Notes under the pieces: generated by a model
Told to the model about the DNA's origin: nothing
Databases searched by the model: none
Seen by the model: only the letters and a program-made list of their open reading frames with translations
Origin: Deltaproteobacteria bacterium
GTDB lineage: Bacteria > Desulfobacterota > Syntrophorhabdia > Syntrophorhabdales > JANXAF01
Assembly (NCBI GenBank): GCA_026417175.1
Contig: JAOADT010000013.1
Location: 1 to 58,807 of the forward strand
Length of the DNA stretch: 58,807 nucleotides
Direction of reading: 5' to 3'
Shown: in pieces, positions 40,156 through 48,462 of the stretch
Numbering within the stretch: position 1 is the stretch's first letter
How the letters are laid out: every line of letters begins with the position of its first letter
Position numbers and translations under genes: made by a program

Positions 40156-40884
40156 ATGAAAGGGGTTATTCTCGCCGGGGGTTTAGGAACGAGACTTTAT
40201 CCTTTGACAAAGATAACAAATAAGCATCTTTTACCTGTTTATGACAAACCGATGATTTACTATCCCTTAGAGACTCTTATTAAGGCGGGCATAGAGGACA
40301 TAATGATTGTAACGGGCGGAAACTATGCAGGAGATTTTCTTAGGCTTTTGGGTAACGGAAAAGAATTCGGGCTAAAACATCTAAACTACACATACCAGGA
40401 AGGAGAAGGGGGTATTGCGCATGCGCTTTCGCTTGCCGAATACTTTGCAGATGGTGAACCGATCTGTGTTATTTTGGGAGACAACATAATAGAGAAAAAC
40501 ATCATAAAAGCTGTTAGGAATTTCGAAAAACAGAAGGTTGGGGCCAAAATACTTCTAAAGGAGGTCCCGGATCCGGAAAGATTTGGTGTAGCTGAGATTG
40601 AAAATGGAAAGATAGTAAGGATTGTGGAAAAACCGAAAAAACCTAAAAGTAATTTGGCTGTCATCGGAATCTATATGTACGATTCAAAGGTTTTTGACAT
40701 AATAAGGACGCTTAAACCTTCAGAGCGGGGGGAACTCGAAATCACTGACGTAAACAACGCGTACATAAAGGAAGGTACAATGACTTACGAGATGCTCGAG
40801 GGCTGGTGGACGGACGCTGGAACCTTTGAATCCCTACTTCGAGCGAATATCCTTGTCTCCCAAACGGGTGCGAATAACGATTAG
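40156..40884 (+). CDS. rmlA: Glucose-1-phosphate thymidylyltransferase (short RmlA type)
   Basis: A 242-aa nucleotidyltransferase making dTDP-glucose. VILAGGLGTRLYPLT, KHLLPVYDKPMIYYPLETL, GEGGIAHAL, ILGDNI and GWWTDAGTFESL match the RmlA family. It lacks the C-terminal allosteric helices of the 290-aa enzymes, so it belongs to the shorter group. AGGAGG precedes the ATG. It is the first gene of rmlA-rmlC-rmlB-rmlD, which together make dTDP-L-rhamnose or a related deoxysugar for LPS or glycan. Confidence 0.9.
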   Translation: MKGVILAGGLGTRLYPLTKITNKHLLPVYDKPMIYYPLETLIKAGIEDIMIVTGGNYAGDFLRLLGNGKEFGLKHLNYTYQEGEGGIAHALSLAEYFADGEPICVILGDNIIEKNIIKAVRNFEKQKVGAKILLKEVPDPERFGVAEIENGKIVRIVEKPKKPKSNLAVIGIYMYDSKVFDIIRTLKPSERGELEITDVNNAYIKEGTMTYEMLEGWWTDAGTFESLLRANILVSQTGANND

Positions 40885-40893
40885 TGAGAAGAA

Positions 40894-41349
40894 ATGATTC
40901 ACGGTGTTAGGATTAAGAAATTGAATATGATTCCTGATGAGAGGGGTAGATTAATGGAAATTTTAAGGTGTGATGATGAGATCTTCAAGAAATTTGGTCA
41001 GGTTTACCTCACGACCACCTACCCTGGAGTTGTTAAGGCATGGCATTACCATAAGATTCAGGATGACTACGTAACGTGCATAAAAGGTATGATAAAACTG
41101 GTTTTGTACGACGCAAGAGAGGATTCACCAACAAACGGAGAAATAAACGAGTTTTTTATTGGAGATTACAACTTTACCCTTGTCATGATACCTAAAATGG
41201 TTTACCACGGGTGGAAATGTATAAGCGAATCGGAAGCTCTAATCATAAACATACCAACCGAGCCGTACAACAGAAAAAATCCCGACGAATTTAGAGTCCA
41301 TCCTCACATAAATGATATCCCTTACAGGTGGGAAAGGAAAGATGGCTAA
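40894..41349 (+). CDS. rmlC: dTDP-4-dehydrorhamnose 3,5-epimerase-like cupin (RmlC)
   Basis: A 151-aa RmlC-fold cupin within the rml cluster. IPDERGRLMEILR and YLTTTYPGVVKAWHYHK match the family opening, with the His of WHYH near the catalytic His position, and MVYHGWKCIS later. It is shorter than classic RmlC (about 180 aa) and has AWHYHKIQDDY in place of RGLHYQ. It therefore belongs to a divergent subgroup and could act on a related 4-keto sugar. The gene overlaps rmlB by 8 nt. Confidence 0.83.
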   Translation: MIHGVRIKKLNMIPDERGRLMEILRCDDEIFKKFGQVYLTTTYPGVVKAWHYHKIQDDYVTCIKGMIKLVLYDAREDSPTNGEINEFFIGDYNFTLVMIPKMVYHGWKCISESEALIINIPTEPYNRKNPDEFRVHPHINDIPYRWERKDG

Positions 41350-42355
41350 AGAAAGAATACTTGTTACTGGGGGTTGTGGTTTTATAGGAAGCAACTTTAT
41401 TCGCTACATGCTTCAGAACCACGAATATGAGATTATAAACTTAGATAAGCTTACATATGCCGGTAATTTAGAAAACTTAAAGGATGTAGAAAACAACAAG
41501 AGATACAGGTTTGTAAAGGGCGATATAGCAGACAGGTCCGTTTTAGAAGAGATCTTTGAGTTTAAGATCGATGTGGTGGTGAACTTTGCTGCTGAATCAC
41601 ACGTAGATCGCTCTATATTGGATCCTTCAGACTTCATAAGAACTAATGTCTATGGAACTTACAATCTCCTTGAGATAGCTAAGAACAAAGGGATAAAGAG
41701 ATTTATTCAGATTTCCACTGATGAGGTTTATGGTTCTTTGGGTCCAGAAGGAAAATTTACCGAGGAGACTCCCCTTTCTCCAAATAGTCCATATTCAGCA
41801 TCTAAGGCATCCGCAGATCTCATAGTTATGGCCTATTATAAGACCTACGGTCTTCCAGTTACGATAACAAGATGTTCTAATAACTATGGACCATATCAGT
41901 TTCCGGAAAAACTGATCCCACTTATGATAACAAATGCCTTAGAAAACAGGGAACTTCCAATTTACGGTGATGGAAAAAACATAAGGGACTGGATCCACGT
42001 ACTTGATCACGTAAGAGCAATAGATCTTGTGATTCACAACGGAAGGATAGGAGAAATATACAACATAGGAGCGGACAACGAAAGAACGAACTTAGAAATT
42101 GTTAAGATGTTACTCGATATACTGGGTAAACCTTACTCCCTAATAAGATTCGTCCAGGACAGACCTGGACACGACAAAAGGTATGCTATAAATGCAGAAA
42201 AGATAAAAAGAGAACTTGGTTTCCAGACCCAGGTAGATTTTAAGAGAGGACTAGAAGAAACGGTAAAATGGTATGTGGATAATAAATCATGGTGGGAAAG
42301 GATAAAAACGGGCGAGTACATGAAGTATTACGAACTCATGTACGGAAAAAGATAA
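41342..42355 (+). CDS. rmlB: dTDP-glucose 4,6-dehydratase
   Basis: A 337-aa extended SDR enzyme making dTDP-4-keto-6-deoxyglucose. TGGCGFIGSNFIRYML binds NAD, ISTDEVYGSLG holds the catalytic acid-base residues, and YSASKASAD carries the YxxxK pair. The C-terminal half (RPGHDKRYAINAEKIKRELG) is typical of RmlB. I choose ATG 41342 (MAKERILV) because GGAAAGGA lies at the right distance; ten more upstream codons are open but overlap rmlC further. Confidence 0.95.
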   Translation: MAKERILVTGGCGFIGSNFIRYMLQNHEYEIINLDKLTYAGNLENLKDVENNKRYRFVKGDIADRSVLEEIFEFKIDVVVNFAAESHVDRSILDPSDFIRTNVYGTYNLLEIAKNKGIKRFIQISTDEVYGSLGPEGKFTEETPLSPNSPYSASKASADLIVMAYYKTYGLPVTITRCSNNYGPYQFPEKLIPLMITNALENRELPIYGDGKNIRDWIHVLDHVRAIDLVIHNGRIGEIYNIGADNERTNLEIVKMLLDILGKPYSLIRFVQDRPGHDKRYAINAEKIKRELGFQTQVDFKRGLEETVKWYVDNKSWWERIKTGEYMKYYELMYGKR

Positions 42356-43188
42356 GGATAGTTCTTGCGGGCGGAAAGGGGCTTATTGGGAGTAATATCA
42401 GTCCGTATCTCGCTAATTTCTATGAGTGTATCCCCTTAGGCATTACAGACTGGAATGTCATCGAGGAGAGCGAAGGTAGAAAAATTATCAAGGATTTGAG
42501 GCCCGATATAATCATAAACCTCGCAGCAATGACTGACGTAGATGGTTGCGAAGATGATGTGGAACTTGCCGAAATGGTGAATGTGAATGGTGCAGAGTGC
42601 GTTGCCCGGCTATGTAACGAGTACGGAATAAGAATCATCCATTTTAGTACGGACTATGTTTTTGATGGAAAAAAACGTATCCCTTACGTGGAAGAAGATA
42701 CTCCAGCCCCGCTCTCTGTTTACGGAAGGACGAAATTTTTAGGAGAAAAAAAAGTATTAGAAATCCATCCTTACCCACTTATAATAAGAACTCAGTGGAT
42801 TTATGGGAATGGTAGAGAAAACTTCATTACTAAGATTTTAAGGGTAGCTGAGAAAGAAGGGCGAGTCGATGTTGTAAACGATCAATTTGGTTCCCCCACG
42901 TATGCCAAAGATTTGGCAGAGCCCATAAGGCTCCTTATAGATCTAAAAAAAACTGGCATATACCATGTGGTTAATTCAGGAATATGCAGTTGGTACGATT
43001 TTGCGCAGGAGATTTTCACTAGAAAAAACATGTGTGTAGATGTGGTTCCTATTTCTTCGACCCAGTTAAAGAGAAAGGCAAAAAGACCAGCCTTCTCCTC
43101 CTTAAGTACGGAAAAACTAAAAAGAGACACAGGCTACATTTTACGATCCTGGAAGGAGGCTTTAGCAGAATATTTAAACCAAATATGA
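42289..43188 (+). CDS. rmlD: dTDP-4-dehydrorhamnose reductase
   Basis: An SDR enzyme that finishes dTDP-rhamnose synthesis. IRIVLAGGKGLIGSNI binds NAD(P), FSTDYVFDG and YGRTKFLGE (YxxxK) carry catalytic residues, and RTQWIYG is typical of RmlD. The start is uncertain. The domain begins around 42345, but the nearest ATG/GTG codons are at 42289 and 42292, 63-66 nt inside rmlB and without a clear ribosome binding site. Coupled or non-canonical initiation near 42349 is possible. The product is 299 aa from 42289 and about 280 aa if trimmed. Its stop overlaps the next ATG (ATGA). Confidence 0.9.
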   Translation: MVGKDKNGRVHEVLRTHVRKKIRIVLAGGKGLIGSNISPYLANFYECIPLGITDWNVIEESEGRKIIKDLRPDIIINLAAMTDVDGCEDDVELAEMVNVNGAECVARLCNEYGIRIIHFSTDYVFDGKKRIPYVEEDTPAPLSVYGRTKFLGEKKVLEIHPYPLIIRTQWIYGNGRENFITKILRVAEKEGRVDVVNDQFGSPTYAKDLAEPIRLLIDLKKTGIYHVVNSGICSWYDFAQEIFTRKNMCVDVVPISSTQLKRKAKRPAFSSLSTEKLKRDTGYILRSWKEALAEYLNQI

Positions 43189-43889
43189 AAGCCATTTTCT
43201 TCGCCGATGCCCATTTGAGTGATAAAACGGAAGAAGAGTTAAAATATGTCCTCGAATTTATGGATAAGGTCCTTTTTGACGCTGACTACGTATTCATCCT
43301 TGGAGATATGTTCGAGTTTTATCACGGTTATGAAGGATATATTTACGAGCACTTTTTACCATTTGCAAAAAAACTGAAAGAGTTATCGGAAAAGGGTAAG
43401 AAAATCTTCTTTCTTGAGGGAAATCACGAGTTCTCACTCGGTTCTTTTTTCGAATCTGTAACTTCCTCTAAATCAATGTTGAGACTTGATATGAAATTAG
43501 ATAGTTTAAGGATTTACATATCGCACGGACACGAGATGACACCGTCATTTCTTAATTACCTCTTACGTTCAAAGTTTATGCTTAAAATTATGGATCTATT
43601 GGGGCCGCGAATTTCTTGGAAATTAGCGATGCTTGCATCGGTTTTCCTCTCTAACAAAAAGAAGGTTTATAAAGGAAAAACACTCAAGATATTCAGGGAG
43701 TATGCGGAGCGTAAGCTGAAGGAAGGTTTTGATGTGGTCATACTGGCTCATTCCCACATTCCAGATAGATATGAGATCGTTTGTGGATCAACGCGAAAAC
43801 TGTATCTTAATACGGGCGATATTGTAAGGGATTCAACTTACATAGAGTATACGACAGAGACTGGCTTCTCCTTAAGGAAATATCCTTGA
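43185..43889 (+). CDS. lpxH: UDP-2,3-diacylglucosamine diphosphatase-like metallophosphoesterase
   Basis: A 234-aa calcineurin-like phosphoesterase. The metal-binding blocks run in order: FADAHLSD, ILGDMFEF, EGNHEF, SHGHEM and LAHSHIPDRY, the LpxH pattern. LpxH splits UDP-2,3-diacylglucosamine to lipid X in lipid A synthesis, which suits the neighbouring rml and lptD genes. The ATG overlaps the rmlD stop (ATGA), so it is coupled. Substrate is inferred from motif layout and context; other UDP-sugar phosphoesterases cannot be excluded. Confidence 0.78.
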   Translation: MKAIFFADAHLSDKTEEELKYVLEFMDKVLFDADYVFILGDMFEFYHGYEGYIYEHFLPFAKKLKELSEKGKKIFFLEGNHEFSLGSFFESVTSSKSMLRLDMKLDSLRIYISHGHEMTPSFLNYLLRSKFMLKIMDLLGPRISWKLAMLASVFLSNKKKVYKGKTLKIFREYAERKLKEGFDVVILAHSHIPDRYEIVCGSTRKLYLNTGDIVRDSTYIEYTTETGFSLRKYP

Positions 43890-43915
43890 CACAAATGGAA
43901 GTGTTTGATTAAAAT
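43886..43915 (+). promoter_or_regulatory. Promoter of tRNA-Phe
   Basis: TTGACA (43886-43891), an 18-bp spacer and TAAAAT (43910-43915) lie 9 nt upstream of the mature tRNA 5' end. The -35 box overlaps the stop codon of the preceding phosphoesterase gene. Confidence 0.65.
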
Positions 43916-43924
43916 ACAAGTTGT

Positions 43925-43997
<73 letters not shown>

Positions 43998-44124
43998 CAT
44001 TCTTTTAAGTTAGACTCAGATTTTATAAGTTACAGAATTTATTTCTTAGTATTGCCGGCAGCCATTTTCGAAGAGATATTCTATAAGTCTATTTCCTGAC
44101 AAACACACAAAATCCAGCAAAATG

Positions 44125-44153
44125 TTGATATGCCTTGTAAAACCAAGTAAAAT
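44125..44153 (+). promoter_or_regulatory. Promoter of the efflux operon, predicted near-leaderless
   Basis: TTGATA (44125-44130), a 17-bp spacer and TAAAAT (44148-44153) leave only 10 nt before the ATG at 44164. No ribosome binding site is visible. This promoter excludes use of the earlier in-frame ATG at 44122. Confidence 0.55.
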
Positions 44154-44163
44154 TAGTAAATTC

Positions 44164-45441
44164 ATGAGGTTGTTCCTAAGTTTATTTTTCTTTGCCTTTT
44201 TTCTCATGTGTTTCAGTGTAAACTCAGAATCCATAACTTTGGAAGAAGCTCTTCAAAAAGGCCTTTCAGTTTCTTATCCCATTAAAGAACAGATGGAGCT
44301 TTTAAAGAAGTCAAAATTTTCCTACATTTCCACAATAGATTTGTATCTTCCAAGAGCGGACCTTCGAGCTACATACACAAGGACAATCTCTCCTTTTTCA
44401 TCTGTTTCGGTTTCAGCATATTCGGATACATCGCGGAGTAGTTACAGCTTAAGCGCCGTAGTTTCTTATAGATTGTTTGACGGAGGGGAAAGGTTCGCAA
44501 AAAGAAAGGCTGCTTATATATCGTACGAAAAAGATGTTGAAATCCTAAGATCCCTTACACAGGAAGTGGTGTACAACATAAAAAAATATTTTTACGAGGC
44601 TTTAGGCAAAAGACATGTGGTAGAGGCAAAAAGGGATTCTTACGAGACTGCAAAAAAGATTTTTGACCTTACAAGAACTAGATACGAATTAGGTCTTGCA
44701 CGGAAAAGCGAGGTCCTTCAGGCACAATTAAGGATGGAGTCCTCTCACATAGAATATGAGAACGCTCTAGCTGAATACGAAAAATCTACGGAGAACTTAA
44801 AGTCCATTTTGTCCATAAAATCGAATGAACCTCTGGAAGTGGAGGGTCGCCTTGAAAAACCTCATTCGAAACTGGAAAAAGATGATCTTGTTAAGAGAGC
44901 GCTTGAATTAAAACCCGAGATAGTTTTGCAAGAGAAAGAGTTAAAGAGGCTTGAGATGGTGTACAAGGAAAAGAAAAGCGCGTGGTATCCAAAGATAGAT
45001 GCAGAAGTGCAGCACTTAAGGTATGACACGAACTTTTTCCCTGAAAAAAGAAGTGATCAATTTGTCCTTTATTTAATTCTTCCCATTTTTGACGGAGTAG
45101 GCAGGTACTACACGCTAAAGGGCATAACTAGCGAAATAGCAGCTGCACAGGCGAACCTTGAGGAGAAAAAAAGAGAGGTAGAGCTGGAAATTACAAAAGC
45201 TATCCTTGATTATCATATGTCCTTAAAAAATGTAGAGCTTTACGAAAAGCTCGTGGAGGAAGCTAAATCTAACTTTGAACAGTCCTTAGGAGAGTATAGG
45301 GTGGGAAAAGGTGATATATTGAGCCTTCTCACAAGCGAGAAAGATCTCTCCTCAGCCAAGGAGAGGTATGTTTCGGCCCTTACTCAGGCAAATCTTGCCC
45401 TCTTTTACCTCGAGAAAGTCTCATACCTGAAACAATACTGA
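44164..45441 (+). CDS. TolC-family outer-membrane efflux protein
   Basis: A 425-aa outer-membrane channel of the TolC/OEP type. MRLFLSLFFFAFFLMCF is the signal peptide, cut near VNSES. ITLEEALQKGL is the usual mature N-terminus. Long heptad-like helices occur twice (about 130-220 and 310-400), with the repeated AxxGL/RYELGLARKSEVLQAQ and YRVGKGDILSLLTSEKDL motifs, as expected of the internal two-fold repeat. I choose ATG 44164, based on signal-peptide fit and promoter position. It is the outer part of the tripartite pump formed with the next four genes. Confidence 0.9.
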   Translation: MRLFLSLFFFAFFLMCFSVNSESITLEEALQKGLSVSYPIKEQMELLKKSKFSYISTIDLYLPRADLRATYTRTISPFSSVSVSAYSDTSRSSYSLSAVVSYRLFDGGERFAKRKAAYISYEKDVEILRSLTQEVVYNIKKYFYEALGKRHVVEAKRDSYETAKKIFDLTRTRYELGLARKSEVLQAQLRMESSHIEYENALAEYEKSTENLKSILSIKSNEPLEVEGRLEKPHSKLEKDDLVKRALELKPEIVLQEKELKRLEMVYKEKKSAWYPKIDAEVQHLRYDTNFFPEKRSDQFVLYLILPIFDGVGRYYTLKGITSEIAAAQANLEEKKREVELEITKAILDYHMSLKNVELYEKLVEEAKSNFEQSLGEYRVGKGDILSLLTSEKDLSSAKERYVSALTQANLALFYLEKVSYLKQY

Positions 45442-45456
45442 AAAAAGAGGTAGAAA

Positions 45457-46599
45457 ATGAAGTTTAAAGTAATTTTAACTATCATTATTGCAGGTTTTAT
45501 CTCCAGTATCCTTATTTACTATCTGAAAACAAAAAGCACCGAAAAAGGTGAAAATCCTGAGCAAACCTTTGTTGTAAAAAAAGGAACGGTTACCAACTTT
45601 ACTGAACAGACAGGAATAGTCAAGGCACAGGTTGGTGCGATAGTAAAGGTAGGAACAAGGGCAACGGGAGAGATAGTGGAGCTGAAATACCAGGTCGGGG
45701 ACTATGTTGGGAAGGGAGCCTTGATTGCCCGTATAGATGATAGGGAACTTCAGGCCAACAAGAGAGAGCTCGAGGCGCAAATTGAAGAACAAAGAAAGGA
45801 TATAGAAGCAAAGGAAGCACATTATCTGTATTGCAAGAAAGATTACGAAAGGGAGCTTCTTTTGCTATCCCAAGAGTTTACGACGAAAGATAGTGTAGAT
45901 AGGGCAAAAAGAGACCTCGATATGGCCTCTGCTCAACTAGAACTTTCTAAAGCAAAACTTAAAGGATTAGAAGAAAAATTGGAAGCACTAAAGGTCAAAC
46001 TGAGTTATTACACCATATATGCTCCTATATCAGGATACGTGGCTGAAATTACCACTCAAAAGGGAGAAACGGTTGTTGCCGGCTTATCAGCAGTGAATCT
46101 TATCACTATAATAGATACGACCAAGTTAGAAATGTGGATTTATGTAGATGAGACAGATATCGGAAGAACTCGACCGGGAATGAAAGTTGAATACTGGGTT
46201 GATGCTTACAAGGATAAGAGATTTTATGGAAAGATATCGACCATATATCCCCAACCTCAGGTGATGAATAATATAGTTTATTACCTTGCGATTGTGAAGA
46301 TAGATCCTGATTATGCAGTTTATTTGCGGCCTGAGATGACCACACACGTAAGGATAATCGTGGAAGAAAAAAATGACGTGCTAGTGTGTCCTAACGGAGC
46401 TATCCGATTTGAGGAAGGAAAATATGTAGTTTACGTTAAAAAGAAAGAAGGTTTAGAAAGGCGCCCTGTTGTACTTGGTATAAGGGATGATAGAAATACA
46501 GAAATAAGATCTGGCCTGAAAGAGGGTGATATAGTTGTGATTTCAAATATAAAACCGTCTCGATCACAAAAACCTGCTTCTAAAATAGAAAAGAGATGA
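45457..46599 (+). CDS. Periplasmic adaptor (MacA/HlyD family)
   Basis: A 380-aa membrane-fusion protein. One N-terminal transmembrane helix (about 5-24) anchors it. The biotinyl-lipoyl-like halves (GEIVELKYQVGDYVGKGALIARID; YAPISGYVAEITTQKGETV) flank a coiled-coil hairpin (about 95-175). The beta-barrel and membrane-proximal domains follow. It bridges the inner-membrane ABC parts to the TolC-type channel. It is 15 nt after the channel gene and overlaps the ATPase gene by 4 nt. Confidence 0.91.
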   Translation: MKFKVILTIIIAGFISSILIYYLKTKSTEKGENPEQTFVVKKGTVTNFTEQTGIVKAQVGAIVKVGTRATGEIVELKYQVGDYVGKGALIARIDDRELQANKRELEAQIEEQRKDIEAKEAHYLYCKKDYERELLLLSQEFTTKDSVDRAKRDLDMASAQLELSKAKLKGLEEKLEALKVKLSYYTIYAPISGYVAEITTQKGETVVAGLSAVNLITIIDTTKLEMWIYVDETDIGRTRPGMKVEYWVDAYKDKRFYGKISTIYPQPQVMNNIVYYLAIVKIDPDYAVYLRPEMTTHVRIIVEEKNDVLVCPNGAIRFEEGKYVVYVKKKEGLERRPVVLGIRDDRNTEIRSGLKEGDIVVISNIKPSRSQKPASKIEKR

Positions 46600-47270
46600 T
46601 TTTACTTAAGGGCGTCAGAAAAAGTTATTTTATTGGAGAGAGAGAAATTGAAGTCTTAAAAGGCGTCGACTTAGTGATCAACAGGGGGGATTTTGTGATT
46701 CTTATGGGGGTATCTGGTTCTGGAAAGACCACTTTACTTAACATCATTGGACTTCTTGACAGAAAAACCGAAGGAGAATTTCTGTTTATGGGGTATAATG
46801 TGGATGGATTATCTGATGACATACTCGCCAAGATGAGAAATAGGCATATAGGATTCGTTTTTCAGCAGTTCTTTCTTCTTCCTTATTTGAACGCCTTAGA
46901 AAACGTTTTAATTCCAATCATTTATTCTGACAAGAAGATAAAAAATCCAAGGGAAAGAGCCAAGGAACTTTTAGAAAGGTTTGGTTTAAAAGATAGAATT
47001 TACAGTAAACCATCGCAGCTTTCAGGAGGGGAGCAACAGAGAGTAGCTATCGCAAGGGCTCTTATAAACGAGCCTGATGTGATTTTGGCAGATGAACCCA
47101 CAGGAGCCTTAGACTCTAATACAGGTTTTGAGATAATGGATCTTTTCAGGATCCTCAATGAAGAAGGAAAGACAGTAATATGTGTTACGCATGATCCTAA
47201 AGTAAAGGAATTTGGAAAAAGGGTTTTACGAATAGAAGATGGGATTATAAGTGAAGACTTCAAAAATTAG
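46596..47270 (+). CDS. ABC transporter ATP-binding protein (MacB/LolD type)
   Basis: A 224-aa ABC ATPase. Walker A GVSGSGKTT (38-46), Q-loop FVFQQFFLLP, signature LSGGEQQRVAIARAL, Walker B VILADEPTGALDS and the H-loop CVTHDP are complete. It belongs to the type VII (mechanotransmission) exporters that work with FtsX-like permeases. Here the ATPase is separate from the permease, unlike classical MacB, where both are fused. It overlaps the adaptor gene by 4 nt and the first permease gene by 20 nt. Confidence 0.94.
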   Translation: MILLKGVRKSYFIGEREIEVLKGVDLVINRGDFVILMGVSGSGKTTLLNIIGLLDRKTEGEFLFMGYNVDGLSDDILAKMRNRHIGFVFQQFFLLPYLNALENVLIPIIYSDKKIKNPRERAKELLERFGLKDRIYSKPSQLSGGEQQRVAIARALINEPDVILADEPTGALDSNTGFEIMDLFRILNEEGKTVICVTHDPKVKEFGKRVLRIEDGIISEDFKN

Positions 47271-48462
47271 AGGGTTCTTAGAGGAAACAGTAAAGATAAT
47301 TTACTATTATAAAGGCAGAGTTGTCTTTTCATTTTCAGGAGTCGCTTTGGGAATACTTTCCATATGCGTGATTATAACTACGATCGAAGGTGCCAATAAA
47401 AAAGCAAAAGATATTTTTGAATCCTTGGGTCCGGATTCGATAATGGTCTTCAGCGGTGCAGAAAGACAAAGACAGGCAAGAATTAGAGTTAATACTTTAA
47501 CACACGAAGATGCGGAATCTTTAAGTCGAATTGCAGGTATATATGACATGGTAAAAATTTTAGGGGTAAGAGGGCTGAACATAAGATATCGAGAGAAGAA
47601 ATGGCAGACAATTGTCGTTGGATCAACGCCTAATTACTTCTATTCAATGGCATGGAATTTAGAAAGGGGGGTACCTTTCGGAGACGAAGAGTACTCTAAA
47701 TCAGAGCCTGTTTGTGTTTTAGGAGCAAAGGTATACAAGGAGCTATTCTCGGGAGAAGATCCTATTGGGAAGTGGATCCTCATTGGACATCTTCCTGCTA
47801 AAGTACTTGGTGTTCTGGAAGAAAAAGGTGGGTCAGTGGGTGGTCCTCATTTGGATGACAGAATAATAATGCCCTTGTCGACTGTTATTGAAAGGCTATC
47901 CAAAGAAAAGAAATATCTCTCTATGTTTAGATTAAAAACCTCAAGAGATCCCGAATCGACTATAGAAGATATAAGAAAGGTTTTAAGAGATAATCACAGA
48001 ATTAGGGAGGGAGAGGAAGAAGATTTTACTATAAGAAGCTCAAAGGATATTTTTAACTTCGTAAGTGTGATTTCTGGATCATTATTTCTTTTTCTAGGCA
48101 CCGCGTCTCTTGTGGCTTTAATCGTGAGTGGTTTTGTTCTTGCAAATCTATTCTACCTAACGATTAACGAAAGAAGAAAAGATATTGGGATAAGAAGGGC
48201 ATATGGTGCTTCAAGAAAAGGTATACTCCTTTCTTTTTTATTTGAGTCAGTGGTGATAACCTCCTTTGGGGGCTTAATCGGTGTAATTCTGAGTATTCTC
48301 CTCGGAAGTACTTTCGAAAAGCTCTTTGATATGCCGATGATATTTACGTACAAAGTTATTCTTTTCGCCTTCCTTTTCAGTTTTCTCACAGGGGTTTTCT
48401 CCGGGCTTAAACCCGCCATGAAAGCGAGTCGGATTGAACCCATAGAAGCAATTAGAGGATAA
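47251..48462 (+). CDS. FtsX-like ABC permease 1 (MacB type)
   Basis: A 403-aa membrane protein with one N-terminal helix (about 25-45), a periplasmic MacB-PCD domain (about 50-260, with VGSTPNYFYSM and FGDEEY and GEDPIGKWILI), then three C-terminal helices of the FtsX domain (VSGFVLANLFYLTINERRKDIGIRRAYGASRKGI). The start is GTG, 20 nt inside the ATPase gene. It probably pairs with permease 2 as a heterodimer. The stop codon overlaps the next ATG (TAATG). Confidence 0.9.
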   Translation: MKTSKIRGFLEETVKIIYYYKGRVVFSFSGVALGILSICVIITTIEGANKKAKDIFESLGPDSIMVFSGAERQRQARIRVNTLTHEDAESLSRIAGIYDMVKILGVRGLNIRYREKKWQTIVVGSTPNYFYSMAWNLERGVPFGDEEYSKSEPVCVLGAKVYKELFSGEDPIGKWILIGHLPAKVLGVLEEKGGSVGGPHLDDRIIMPLSTVIERLSKEKKYLSMFRLKTSRDPESTIEDIRKVLRDNHRIREGEEEDFTIRSSKDIFNFVSVISGSLFLFLGTASLVALIVSGFVLANLFYLTINERRKDIGIRRAYGASRKGILLSFLFESVVITSFGGLIGVILSILLGSTFEKLFDMPMIFTYKVILFAFLFSFLTGVFSGLKPAMKASRIEPIEAIRG

